A DNA stretch of 30,601 nt from Bacteroidota bacterium (lineage in GTDB: Bacteria > Bacteroidota > Ignavibacteria > UBA10030), in NCBI GenBank assembly GCA_003519375.1, contig DOWV01000210.1:1-30601 (forward strand). Reading direction: 5' to 3'. Each line of letters starts with the position of its first letter. Within the stretch, counting starts at the first letter, position 1. The notes beneath the pieces are model-generated. The model did not search any database, had not been told where the DNA came from, and worked only from the letters and a program-made list of their open reading frames with translations. Positions 16,287 to 23,428 of the stretch are shown here, piece by piece. The position numbers and the translations under genes were made by a program.

Positions 16287-16979
16287 TTACGTTGAAGAAT
16301 CGTCGGGCAATGAGAAGAGCTTCAATCCCCGAAGCTCATCATTGAAATTCTCCTGCCTGAAACCATGGAGCCGGCGAAGAATGTCGGCCATCCTGTTGAT
16401 GTTCTCCTGGATTTCTCTCAGGTGAGCGTGATTGACGGGCAGCCCGGCCTCGACCGCATTCGTCGTTTTGGCCAATGCAAGATCGATGATCGCCATCGGG
16501 TTGTTCAGCTCGTGATGGACTGTTCGGATAATCGTTGTGATCGCGTCGATCCGCTGCCGTGCAACCTCCGACCGGTTGAGTTCCTTCTGATATTCCCGTT
16601 TTTCCAGCCCTGCCAGAATCGCCTTTTCGAGCACGTAGGAATTGCTTAGTTCTTCTTTCGTAAGATAATCGTCTGCCCCGAGTTTGAAGACGTCGTGAAC
16701 GATTTTGTACTCCTGGCTCGCCGAAATCACGATGACGACGGTACTTTGGTCGCGCGTGCGGAGTGCCCTCAGGAAATCGCCTCCGGTGAGTCCGGGAAGG
16801 TAGTAATCAAGGAGAACAATGTCGAAAGTGCCGGCCTTCTTGATCGCTTCAAGCGCCTCCTCGGCGGAAGAAACCATCTGGATGCTGTAATTGTACTCAA
16901 GCGAGCGTTTCAGGATATGCTGGAAGGTTAGCGCTACTGCGGGTTCGTCCTCGACGATCAAGATGCTGCGTGTGACCAC
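16287..16979 (-). CDS. Response-regulator receiver with HisKA-like helix but no ATPase domain
   Basis: Protein of 230 residues. The first ~125 form a CheY-like receiver with acidic D11/E12, phospho-acceptor D58 (LLDYYLPG), S86 and K108. A linker helix then leads to an H-box-like sequence (VHHELNNPMAII, H155/H156) and a second helix, as in the dimerisation domain of histidine kinases. The protein stops before any N, G1 or G2 box of the ATP-binding domain. It cannot phosphorylate itself unless it works with another protein, so it may act as a phosphotransfer or scaffold protein, or be an incomplete remnant. GTG 16979 is supported by AGGAGG six bases upstream. It converges with ccmF and has no kinase neighbour. 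Confidence 0.85.
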   Translation of the reverse strand: MVTRSILIVEDEPAVALTFQHILKRSLEYNYSIQMVSSAEEALEAIKKAGTFDIVLLDYYLPGLTGGDFLRALRTRDQSTVVIVISASQEYKIVHDVFKLGADDYLTKEELSNSYVLEKAILAGLEKREYQKELNRSEVARQRIDAITTIIRTVHHELNNPMAIIDLALAKTTNAVEAGLPVNHAHLREIQENINRMADILRRLHGFRQENFNDELRGLKLFSLPDDSST

Positions 16980-17064
16980 GAAATCCTCCTGACATTGTCT
17001 AACCGTACCCCACCAAGAAACGGGTCAACAGCGAAGCCTTGGATGAGCGTGAAGCTCAAACATC

Positions 17065-17079
17065 GTTATCAAAGATAAC
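17065..17079. repeat. Inverted repeat GTTATC-AAA-GATAAC, operator-like
   Basis: Perfect 6-bp arms around three A residues, about 85 bases upstream of the minus-strand receiver gene. The size suits a dimeric regulator, but no regulator can be named. Confidence 0.3.
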
Positions 17080-17155
17080 AGATACCGGCAAAAGAAACAT
17101 ACCTCGAGGACAATTGGTGGAAGTTGTCTTGAATCACCCCATCTGAGGCTATCAA

Positions 17156-17177
17156 GGCCGGCTTGTACAATCCGGCC
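17156..17177. repeat. GC-rich hairpin with an inner palindrome
   Basis: GGCCGG (17156-17161) and CCGGCC (17172-17177) enclose ten bases, eight of which (17163-17170) are the perfect palindrome TTGTACAA. No T-run follows on either strand, so it is not a usual intrinsic terminator. It may be a regulator site or an RNA stem. Confidence 0.4.
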
Positions 17178-17240
17178 GTGAGATTTCATAGCTAAAGAGA
17201 TATCGGTCCACACGGTTGAGGAAGGAGGGCACTTTCACGT

Positions 17241-17268
17241 TTGGGAAGGGCTGCGGGAGTCTTCCCAA
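17241..17268. repeat. Inverted repeat with 8-bp arms
   Basis: TTGGGAAG (17241-17248) and CTTCCCAA (17261-17268) are perfect arms around a 12-base spacer. It lies about 300 bases upstream of the alanine dehydrogenase start. No T-run follows on either strand. Confidence 0.35.
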
Positions 17269-17568
17269 TGCTGAGAAACCAGACAGCAAATCGTGCAGGA
17301 ATGACGCCAGGGAGGGGGGGCTCGCGCAGAGGCCGTCGGCACGATTTTTGACCGATTTGATGAGTCCTTTGTTCGTGTGACTCTCTTTCCAAGCGCTCTC
17401 TTGCAGTACCGAAGACCGCCCGGCTCAGGTCGCCTAGCCCGCGTGCAGTTCGAGTGAGAGGGTCGAAATCGGTGAATCGAAGTTGAACGCAAGAACGCAA
17501 CTGTGCCCGAGCTCTTCCGACGATTCTGAATCATCACCAACCTTCAATCATTTCGCAGAGACAACCAT

Positions 17569-18693
17569 ATGAACATCGGCATCATTCGAGAGGAAGCTTC
17601 CATCGAGCGACGCGTGGCTCTGTCACCGGCGGGCGTCGAGGATCTGGCATCGCAGGGTCACAACGTCTTTGTGCTCCACCTGGACGGTGGCCGCACAATT
17701 TTCCGGGATGAAGATTATCAAATGGCCGGCGCCACGATTTCGTACAGCGTGGATGAAATCATCAACCGGTCCGATATCGTCCTGAAGGTTTCGCCTCCCA
17801 CCGAGAGCGAACTTCTGATCCTGCGCGAAGGGCAGACAATCTTCTCGTCCCTTCACCTTGCGGTCTCACGGCGGAATGTCCTGGAACGTTTGCTTGATGC
17901 GAAGGTCACAGCCGTCGCCTTCGAGCTCATCGAGAACGAACGGGGCGATCTGGCTGTTCTGCAGATGATGAGCGAAATAGCCGGTCAGATAGCAATTCAG
18001 GTTGGTGCGCACTACCTCCAGGCCGGTCAGGGAGGAAGAGGCACGCTCCTCGGGAGTCTCCCCGGTATTCCGCCGGCGAATGTCGTCATCCTTGGTGCCG
18101 GAACCGTGGGAAGAACGGCTGCGAGGGTGGCACTCGGCATGGGAGCAAACGTCACAGTCCTGGATCGCGATATCGGCCGCCTGCGCGAGCTCGAACATCT
18201 GTTCCAGTGGAAGATCAGCACGGGCGTTGCCACCAGCTACCACATCTCTCGGGCCGTTCGGTTTGCGGACGTGGTCATAGGGGCTGTCCTGCTGAAAGGC
18301 GACAAGGCTCCGCACATCGTTACGGAGGCGATGGTCAAAGAAATGAAACCGGGATCCGTCATCATCGACGCGTCGATCGATCAGGGAGGCTGCGTGGAGA
18401 CAAGTCGGCCGACGACGATCGACGATCCGGTCTACGTAACGCATGGCGTGATCCACTACTGCGTACCGAATATGCCCGCTGTCGTCGCCCGCACGGCTAC
18501 CCTGGCGCTGACGAATGCAGTGCTGCCGTACGTCCAGGAAGTCTGCGAAGACGGGATTTTCAAAGCCCTCGAACATGACTCCGGCCTGGCGAAAGGCGTC
18601 TGTACCTACAACGGTGTCTGCACGAACGAGGTCATCGCAAGAATATTCGACTTCAAGCCGCAGGCCATTGCAACGCTTCTCAAGAACTCTTAA
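17569..18693 (+). CDS. ald: Alanine dehydrogenase
   Basis: Cytosolic enzyme of 374 residues that interconverts L-alanine and pyruvate plus ammonium with NAD(H). Family marks are present: the N-terminal REEASIERRVALSP, substrate-site K73 (KVSPP) and H96 (SLHL), the nucleotide-binding GAGTVGRTAA (176-185), D271 in DASIDQGG, and the HYCVPNMPAVVARTATLALTNA block. The length is normal. The related transhydrogenase alpha subunit is less likely because of the QGGCVET and HYCVPNMP blocks. ATG 17569 lies at the start of the conserved N-terminus; the ribosome-binding site is weak. A CoA-transferase gene follows within about 20 bases, so the two are probably co-transcribed. Pyruvate and acyl-CoA metabolism may be the link. 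Confidence 0.92.
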   Translation: MNIGIIREEASIERRVALSPAGVEDLASQGHNVFVLHLDGGRTIFRDEDYQMAGATISYSVDEIINRSDIVLKVSPPTESELLILREGQTIFSSLHLAVSRRNVLERLLDAKVTAVAFELIENERGDLAVLQMMSEIAGQIAIQVGAHYLQAGQGGRGTLLGSLPGIPPANVVILGAGTVGRTAARVALGMGANVTVLDRDIGRLRELEHLFQWKISTGVATSYHISRAVRFADVVIGAVLLKGDKAPHIVTEAMVKEMKPGSVIIDASIDQGGCVETSRPTTIDDPVYVTHGVIHYCVPNMPAVVARTATLALTNAVLPYVQEVCEDGIFKALEHDSGLAKGVCTYNGVCTNEVIARIFDFKPQAIATLLKNS

Positions 18694-18713
18694 GCGGATA
18701 CGAATTGAATGCT

Positions 18714-20003
18714 ATGAACTGGATAGATCAGTACAAGAAAAAGATCGTCAGCCTCGACGAAGCGGTTGCCGTGGTGAAATCGGGAGACCGGATCTTCATC
18801 AGCGGCAATGCTGCGACTCCGACGCTGCTCGCTGAAGGCCTGGCAAAGCGGAAGGACGACCTGTTCGACGTGGAGGTGAACCATATTCTGCTCCTCGGCG
18901 AAGACCCGCTCTCACAACCCGGCATGGAAAGACATTTCCGTCACAATTCACTCTTCGTCGGCGCCGCCGACCGCGAAGCCATCGCCGAAGGACGCTCCGA
19001 TTACGTCCCCGTCCATTTGTCCGAGATTCCCAACCTCTTCATCGACAAGATCATTCCGATTGACGTGGCGTTCGTGCACCTTTCTCCGCCGGATGAACAC
19101 GGGTTTATGAGCTTTGGGGTCGAATGTGCGGCTTCGAAAGCTGCCTCTGAGAGCGCTAGACTTGTTGTCGCGCAGGTGAATGACCGCATGCCGCGCACGC
19201 TCGGAGATGTCTTTATTCACTTTTCGAAAGTGCACAAGGTGGTCGAGTGTTCCGAACCTCTCAAGACGCTGAAGGAGGGAGCCTCGAGTGAGCTTGAAAG
19301 GCGCATTGCAGCGCATATCGCCAATCTGGTGGAGGACGGTTCGACGCTTCAGCTCGGCATCGGGGGAATTCCGGATGCCGTGCTCGCTCTCCTCGACGGC
19401 AAAAAAGACCTTGGCATCCACACCGAGATGGTTTCCGACGGAGTTGTGAAAGCGATCGAACGGGGCATCATCACAAATCAAAAGAAGACTCTTCACCCGG
19501 GTAAGGTGGTTGCCACGTTCGTCCTGGGATCAGACAATCTTTACCAATATGTGCATAACAACCCGCTGTTCGAAATGCACCCTTGCCAATACACGAACAA
19601 TCCTTTTGTGATCTCTCAAAATGCGAAGATGGTGGCGATCAATTCCGCTATCGAGGTTGACATCACCGGTCAGGTGTGCTCGGATTCCATCGGGAGCAGG
19701 ATCTACAGCGGTTTCGGGGGTCAGGTCGATTTCATCCGCGGTGCAGGATACTCAAAGGGCGGCAAGCCGATCATTGCCCTTCCGTCAACGACCAAAGACG
19801 GAAAGATCTCGAGGCTTGTGCCGCAGCTGAAACTCGGAGCCGGTGTTGTGACAACCCGCGCCGATGTGCACTACGTCGTCACGGAGTTTGGCGTGGCCTC
19901 GCTCCACGGCAGGAGCCTCCGGCAGCGGGCCGAAGCGCTCATCGCAATCTCCCATCCGGATTTCCATGCGGAACTCGAGCGCTCATTGGGGAAGTCAAAA
20001 TAG
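18714..20003 (+). CDS. Acetyl-CoA hydrolase/transferase family CoA-transferase (4-hydroxybutyrate or butyryl-CoA:acetate type)
   Basis: Cytosolic enzyme of 429 residues that moves CoA between an acyl-CoA and a carboxylate. The glycine loop GIGGIPDA (215-222) and the HTEMVSDG block are clear. Its glutamate falls at residue 238, the same number as the catalytic glutamate of the clostridial 4-hydroxybutyrate CoA-transferase. The FGVASLHGRSLRQRAEALI block near the C-terminus also fits this family. Substrate cannot be told from the sequence: acetate, butyrate, succinate and 4-hydroxybutyrate are all possible. ATG 18714 is chosen over a TTG nine bases upstream. It lies 20 bases after ald. Confidence 0.9.
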   Translation: MNWIDQYKKKIVSLDEAVAVVKSGDRIFISGNAATPTLLAEGLAKRKDDLFDVEVNHILLLGEDPLSQPGMERHFRHNSLFVGAADREAIAEGRSDYVPVHLSEIPNLFIDKIIPIDVAFVHLSPPDEHGFMSFGVECAASKAASESARLVVAQVNDRMPRTLGDVFIHFSKVHKVVECSEPLKTLKEGASSELERRIAAHIANLVEDGSTLQLGIGGIPDAVLALLDGKKDLGIHTEMVSDGVVKAIERGIITNQKKTLHPGKVVATFVLGSDNLYQYVHNNPLFEMHPCQYTNNPFVISQNAKMVAINSAIEVDITGQVCSDSIGSRIYSGFGGQVDFIRGAGYSKGGKPIIALPSTTKDGKISRLVPQLKLGAGVVTTRADVHYVVTEFGVASLHGRSLRQRAEALIAISHPDFHAELERSLGKSK

Positions 20004-20065
20004 AGTACTTGCTTTCCGGGAATCTGGTGCGACGCGGTCGGAACAGGTTGCCGGGTTCGGGAGGG

Positions 20066-20109
20066 TTTGAAAAGAAAAGGCCGGTATCCAGGAGACGGGT
20101 ACCGGCCTT
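20066..20109 (-). terminator. Intrinsic terminator of the minus-strand exported-protein gene
   Basis: A 13-bp stem (20077-20089 with 20097-20109, one G-T wobble) closes a seven-base loop. On the minus strand the stem is followed by TTTTCTTTTC. It lies 27 bases after the minus-strand stop at 20137 and 73 bases after the plus-strand CoA-transferase stop, so the stem may also slow plus-strand transcription, though without a T-run. Confidence 0.85.
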
Positions 20110-20136
20110 GCTGCGTACGCGCGGTGCCGGGAAGGC

Positions 20137-20868
20137 TCAGCGCAATGTCTGCTGCCAGTAGACGGCGTTTGTCTTCTGGTTGTAGAAGATGATCTGTTTC
20201 GGCACAATGAGGAATCGTGCGCCCCTCCGCCCGTCTCCCTGTGTCAGATCGAGCTTGAACCGGACCTTGAAGTAGATGCTTGCCTGATCGGCTTTGGCGG
20301 CCTGTGCCAGGTCACGGTTCACCTGCCAACGGAAGGCGGGACTGAAATTGAGGTACACTGACGACGTGCGGTATCCCTTGCGAATCGAGTCGGCCAGCGC
20401 GACATAACCGTTGGATTGAATCTCCGTCGCGATCGTCGGCAGATTATACGGTGCCTCGACGAATGTCGGGCACGTGACGATGTAAACCTGGTTGTCCGCG
20501 TCATATTCATCCAGGGAAGCGTTGAGGAGCACGCCCATGACTCGCTGGTCAAACTTCTTGTCTTTGATGTACTTGGTGATCTTCATCAGGTATTGCCGTC
20601 GTGCCTCGACCGAACGCTTCTCGAACTCGGCACTCGTCTCGAATTCCGTCTTCTTCCCGACGCTCCTGACGTAGTTGTCATACTCGTCCTTGACGAACGA
20701 CCAGGCCTCTTTCATGATGGAAGTGAATTCGGCGGGTGCGAGACTGTCCTCGGACAGCGGAGTTGATTGCGTGGGTGTCGTCGACTGCGCAAGCAACAGC
20801 GACGGGAACAGAACGAGCAGGAATATCAGCGCGCTCTTCTGAGATAACTCGCTCAAGAACGTCCTCAT
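20137..20868 (-). CDS. Exported protein of unknown function
   Basis: Protein of 243 residues with a clear signal peptide (hydrophobic 12-27, ending LLAQ), followed by a low-complexity Ser/Thr/Pro/Gln linker (28-40). The rest mixes charged helices (about 48-105) with alternating beta-like sequence to the end. No family or catalytic motif is recognised. TAGGGGG lies about 5 bases before ATG 20868. It is transcribed alone, with its own terminator and an AT-rich promoter-like patch upstream. A periplasmic or outer-membrane-associated place is likely. Confidence 0.8.
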   Translation of the reverse strand: MRTFLSELSQKSALIFLLVLFPSLLLAQSTTPTQSTPLSEDSLAPAEFTSIMKEAWSFVKDEYDNYVRSVGKKTEFETSAEFEKRSVEARRQYLMKITKYIKDKKFDQRVMGVLLNASLDEYDADNQVYIVTCPTFVEAPYNLPTIATEIQSNGYVALADSIRKGYRTSSVYLNFSPAFRWQVNRDLAQAAKADQASIYFKVRFKLDLTQGDGRRGARFLIVPKQIIFYNQKTNAVYWQQTLR

Positions 20869-20977
20869 AAGTGCCCCCTACGTGCTCTGGTTGAAGAAAT
20901 CATTCGTGAATGACGTGACGATATTGGATACAGCGGCCGGGCAGGACCGGAAACCGCCCCGTGAGCCCGAATCCCTA

Positions 20978-21012
20978 CAAATATACATATTTTCCCCAAA
21001 TATGCATAATGT
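20978..21012 (-). promoter_or_regulatory. AT-rich promoter-like patch upstream of the exported-protein gene
   Basis: Within a GC-rich leader this short stretch is strongly AT-rich. On the minus strand it reads TATATTTG at 20985-20978, matching the TANNTTTG -7 box of Bacteroidota promoters, but no well-placed -33 TTTG is seen. Arms AAATAT/ATATTT (20979-20984 and 20987-20992) form a small inverted repeat. The expected leader would be about 100 bases. Confidence 0.35.
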
Positions 21013-21113
21013 TTCTTGCTCTGGTGCGAGCGGGATCACATTGGCGCGAAATCGGGCAGATACGACTTTTCCCGGAAATGAAGGAGAGGAGGAGAACGCT
21101 TTGATGTGCCGAT

Positions 21114-22400
21114 TCACTGCTTGTCCGACGGATCGTCTTCGCGTGAATCGAGCCCGAAGAGTTTTCGCACGAGGCTCACGTTTTGCAGGCGGTCCGGCAG
21201 CCGGCCTTCGCGACCCATCTTGAGATGCTCGGCCGGAATCTGAACAATACGCTCGGTAATGCGCTTCGTCAGATCATCTACAACCTTGCGGTCCTGGGAT
21301 TTGAAACGATGAATCTCCCTGGCGACCTCCTCCGACCGGATCTTCTCGATTACTTTGCCCAACGCTTCGACGGTGGGGGAAGTCTCGAGTGATGAATACC
21401 AGCTCAGGAGCCTTTTCAGTTCCTCCTGCACGATAGCCTCGACGTCCGGCGCATGTGCCCGGCGCTGAGCAATGCTCTCGCTTACCATCAGATTGAGCGT
21501 GTCGAGGTCATAGAGGAAAACATTTTCCAGCTCTCCGGCGAACGGATCGATATTGTGTGGAATTCCGCAGTCGATTAGAAAGAGAGTCTGACCATGCCGG
21601 CTTTTCCCGACTTCTTTGATGCTCCGGCTCGTCAGAATGTGCGGCTCGGACTGGAGCGATGCGATGATGATATCGATTCCCGGCAGCAATTCTCGAAAGG
21701 CGTCGAACGGAATGGTGGTTCCCCCGACCGTAGCCGCGAGCTGCGAGGCGCGCTCCGGATTCTTGTGAGTAATGGCAAGGGATCCGATGCCTTTGGCATG
21801 AAGGAGCCTGGCCGTCATCTGAGCTGTCTCGCCGGCGCCGATAATGAGGGCTCTGCGCTGCGTCAGGTCATCAAAAATCCTCTGTGCAAGTTCGACGGCG
21901 GCGGAACTGACAGAGATGGCGCCATCGGAGATGAGGGTTCGGGCCTTCGCTTTGTCATGGGTGCCCTGGGCGGCCGCGAAAATCTGCTGCAGCAGGAATC
22001 CTGCAGCCCCTGTTTCCTGAGCGATCGCAAATCCCTCGCTGATGGCGCCGAGGGTCTCCGTGTCTCCGATGATCATCGAATCGAGACCCGCGGCAACACG
22101 AAGGAGATGTTCGACCGCATCGCCGCCCTTCAGTGAAAAAAAACTTTTCGCCGGAATCGGACTCTCTCCGCCCTTCTCCGACATAAGAAATCTGACGAGC
22201 TCGTCAACAGAAGGGATGCCTTCGTAGCCGGCCGCGTAGAGCTCCGTCCGATCGTTCGATGAGAAGAGCACACACTCGGAGAGTCCGAGCGCCCGGATGC
22301 GGGGATGTGCAGAGCGGATCTCTCCGGCGCTGAACCGCATCTGAGCGCGCAGTTCGGCGGGCGCTGTCTGGTGTGATATGCCGACGCAGACCGTATTCAC
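21114..22400 (-). CDS. hemA: Glutamyl-tRNA reductase family protein (HemA-like) lacking the catalytic cysteine
   Basis: Protein of 428 residues, the normal length for GluTR, which makes glutamate-1-semialdehyde for haem synthesis. The three-part layout is kept: N-terminal GISHQTAP, the ISDGAISVSSAAVELA and GAGETAQMTA (NADPH-binding) blocks, and a C-terminal dimerisation helix. However, the active-site motif, normally STCNRTE, reads SSNDRTE: the nucleophile position is N49 (codon 22254-22256) and the next is D50. The normally conserved GEPQILGQVK region is also changed, to GDTETLGAIS. The nearest cysteine is C43. It may be inactive, use another mechanism, or have a regulatory role. The start is GTG 22400 with no clear ribosome-binding site; the gene lies 23 bases after hemX. 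Family assignment is sure, activity is not. Confidence 0.85.
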   Translation of the reverse strand: MNTVCVGISHQTAPAELRAQMRFSAGEIRSAHPRIRALGLSECVLFSSNDRTELYAAGYEGIPSVDELVRFLMSEKGGESPIPAKSFFSLKGGDAVEHLLRVAAGLDSMIIGDTETLGAISEGFAIAQETGAAGFLLQQIFAAAQGTHDKAKARTLISDGAISVSSAAVELAQRIFDDLTQRRALIIGAGETAQMTARLLHAKGIGSLAITHKNPERASQLAATVGGTTIPFDAFRELLPGIDIIIASLQSEPHILTSRSIKEVGKSRHGQTLFLIDCGIPHNIDPFAGELENVFLYDLDTLNLMVSESIAQRRAHAPDVEAIVQEELKRLLSWYSSLETSPTVEALGKVIEKIRSEEVAREIHRFKSQDRKVVDDLTKRITERIVQIPAEHLKMGREGRLPDRLQNVSLVRKLFGLDSREDDPSDKQ

Positions 22401-22423
22401 GGAGGGGCTAGGCGCTTCGTTGG

Positions 22424-23308
22424 CTAGCTGAATCGGTGGAAACCGCTAAAGAACAGGTTGATGACAGACATCGAAAAGAGCGCAATGAAAAATGCAACGA
22501 TCGAAAGCGCCATGATGGTCCGCCCTCGGATGCTTCCTTTCTGCCGGGCTATGATACCGACGCCGTAGAGGAGCCAGAGGGCCGCCGTGCCGAGGAGCTT
22601 CGGATCGGCATAGGAGAAACTCGCGAAAGCATAGGGGAGCCAGATGAATCCGGCGAGGATGGCAAATGTCAGGGACGAGAAGGCCAGGATGATCGCAATC
22701 AAGTTCATTCGCTCGAGCGTTTCCAGGTTCGGTAACTTCTTGTAAATGACGCCGAAGCGGTTCGCCTTGATCTCGTGGTAGAGCATCAGGTAGAGTAGTC
22801 CATAGACCGCCGAAATTGTTATCGAAGCATAGCCGATCAGGGCTGAAGCGATGTGAAGCCCGAACCAATTGCTGCGGAGGATCTGCGGAACCTCGAGGAG
22901 ATCGCGTATGAAGAGAGAGGAGATGAGCTGAAAGAAGAACGAAAGATTCAGGATGAAGTATCCGGTCTCTTTCGCCTTCGATTGCCGTTCGATGACTGCG
23001 TAAGCGGCAGCGACGGCAAATGCGAGGACTGAGAGTATTTCATAGACGGTGGTGACCGGAGGATGGTCGAACGTGATCGTGCGGAGGAAAAGATAGAAAA
23101 GATGGAAGAGAACGACGACCGCGAGAAGCGTGCTTTTCCATTTTTTCGCCCAGGATGCATCGGAGAAAAACGCTTTGCCGTAGGCCCAAACGAGTGCGAA
23201 ATAGAGAACCGGGAGTGCGATATTCAGAATTGTGATGCCGATGGTGTCCCTCAATATTTCTGCGTCACGTGTTCTTTCGAATGTAGTGAAATCCCGTTGC
23301 AGAAACAA
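22424..23308 (-). CDS. hemX: HemX/CcsA-family membrane protein
   Basis: Polytopic membrane protein of 294 residues with about eight helices, of the cytochrome c assembly family. Conserved histidines include H82 (DHPPVTTVYE) and H152 (WFGLHIASALIGYASI). The tryptophan-rich WWD motif of true CcsA/CcmF haem synthetases is not seen; the matching region reads ADPKLLGTAALWLLYG. This points to the HemX type, which in Bacillus controls the amount of HemA, and the hemA-like gene follows 23 bases later. The start is uncertain: TTG 23308 gives the longest frame, and a TTG near 23257 is the alternative. A role in haem export or cytochrome c assembly cannot be ruled out. Confidence 0.82.
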   Translation of the reverse strand: MFLQRDFTTFERTRDAEILRDTIGITILNIALPVLYFALVWAYGKAFFSDASWAKKWKSTLLAVVVLFHLFYLFLRTITFDHPPVTTVYEILSVLAFAVAAAYAVIERQSKAKETGYFILNLSFFFQLISSLFIRDLLEVPQILRSNWFGLHIASALIGYASITISAVYGLLYLMLYHEIKANRFGVIYKKLPNLETLERMNLIAIILAFSSLTFAILAGFIWLPYAFASFSYADPKLLGTAALWLLYGVGIIARQKGSIRGRTIMALSIVAFFIALFSMSVINLFFSGFHRFS

Positions 23309-23347
23309 GAAAGGGGTGTGTGTCCAAGGTGGCCGATGTCAAAAGTC

Positions 23348-23376
23348 TTGCCTTTCGGAAGGTCGATGAATATATT
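23348..23376 (+). promoter_or_regulatory. Sigma70-type promoter for the M20 dipeptidase
   Basis: TTGCCT (23348-23353), a spacer of exactly 17 bases, then TATATT (23371-23376). The expected RNA start is near 23383, about 46 bases before the dipeptidase ATG. The site lies in the 120-base gap between divergent genes. Confidence 0.65.
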
Positions 23377-23428
23377 GCCGCGGTGATGGTTTTACTGAAC
23401 TCAACGAACTCTCCCATTTGAAGGAACG

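Larger units (their letters stand above)
16980..17568. other. 589-base gene-free stretch with several inverted repeats
   Basis: No convincing gene is present; short frames on the minus strand (17192-17500 and 17235-17540) overlap each other, have unlikely composition and match nothing known to me. Three inverted repeats stand out: GTTATC/GATAAC at 17065-17079, GGCCGG/CCGGCC at 17156-17177 with an inner TTGTACAA palindrome, and TTGGGAAG/CTTCCCAA at 17241-17268. The region must hold the leaders and promoters of the divergent receiver and alanine dehydrogenase genes. A small RNA is possible. Confidence 0.5.

Noticed and set aside
16980..17040. A TTGACC box as a -35 for the receiver gene on the minus strand
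   Set aside because: No acceptable -10 sequence lies 16-18 bases downstream.
17192..17540. Two overlapping minus-strand frames (101 and 102 residues) in the long gap
   Set aside because: They overlap each other, are rich in Arg, Ser and Pro, have no good ribosome-binding site and no known match; I treat the gap as non-coding.
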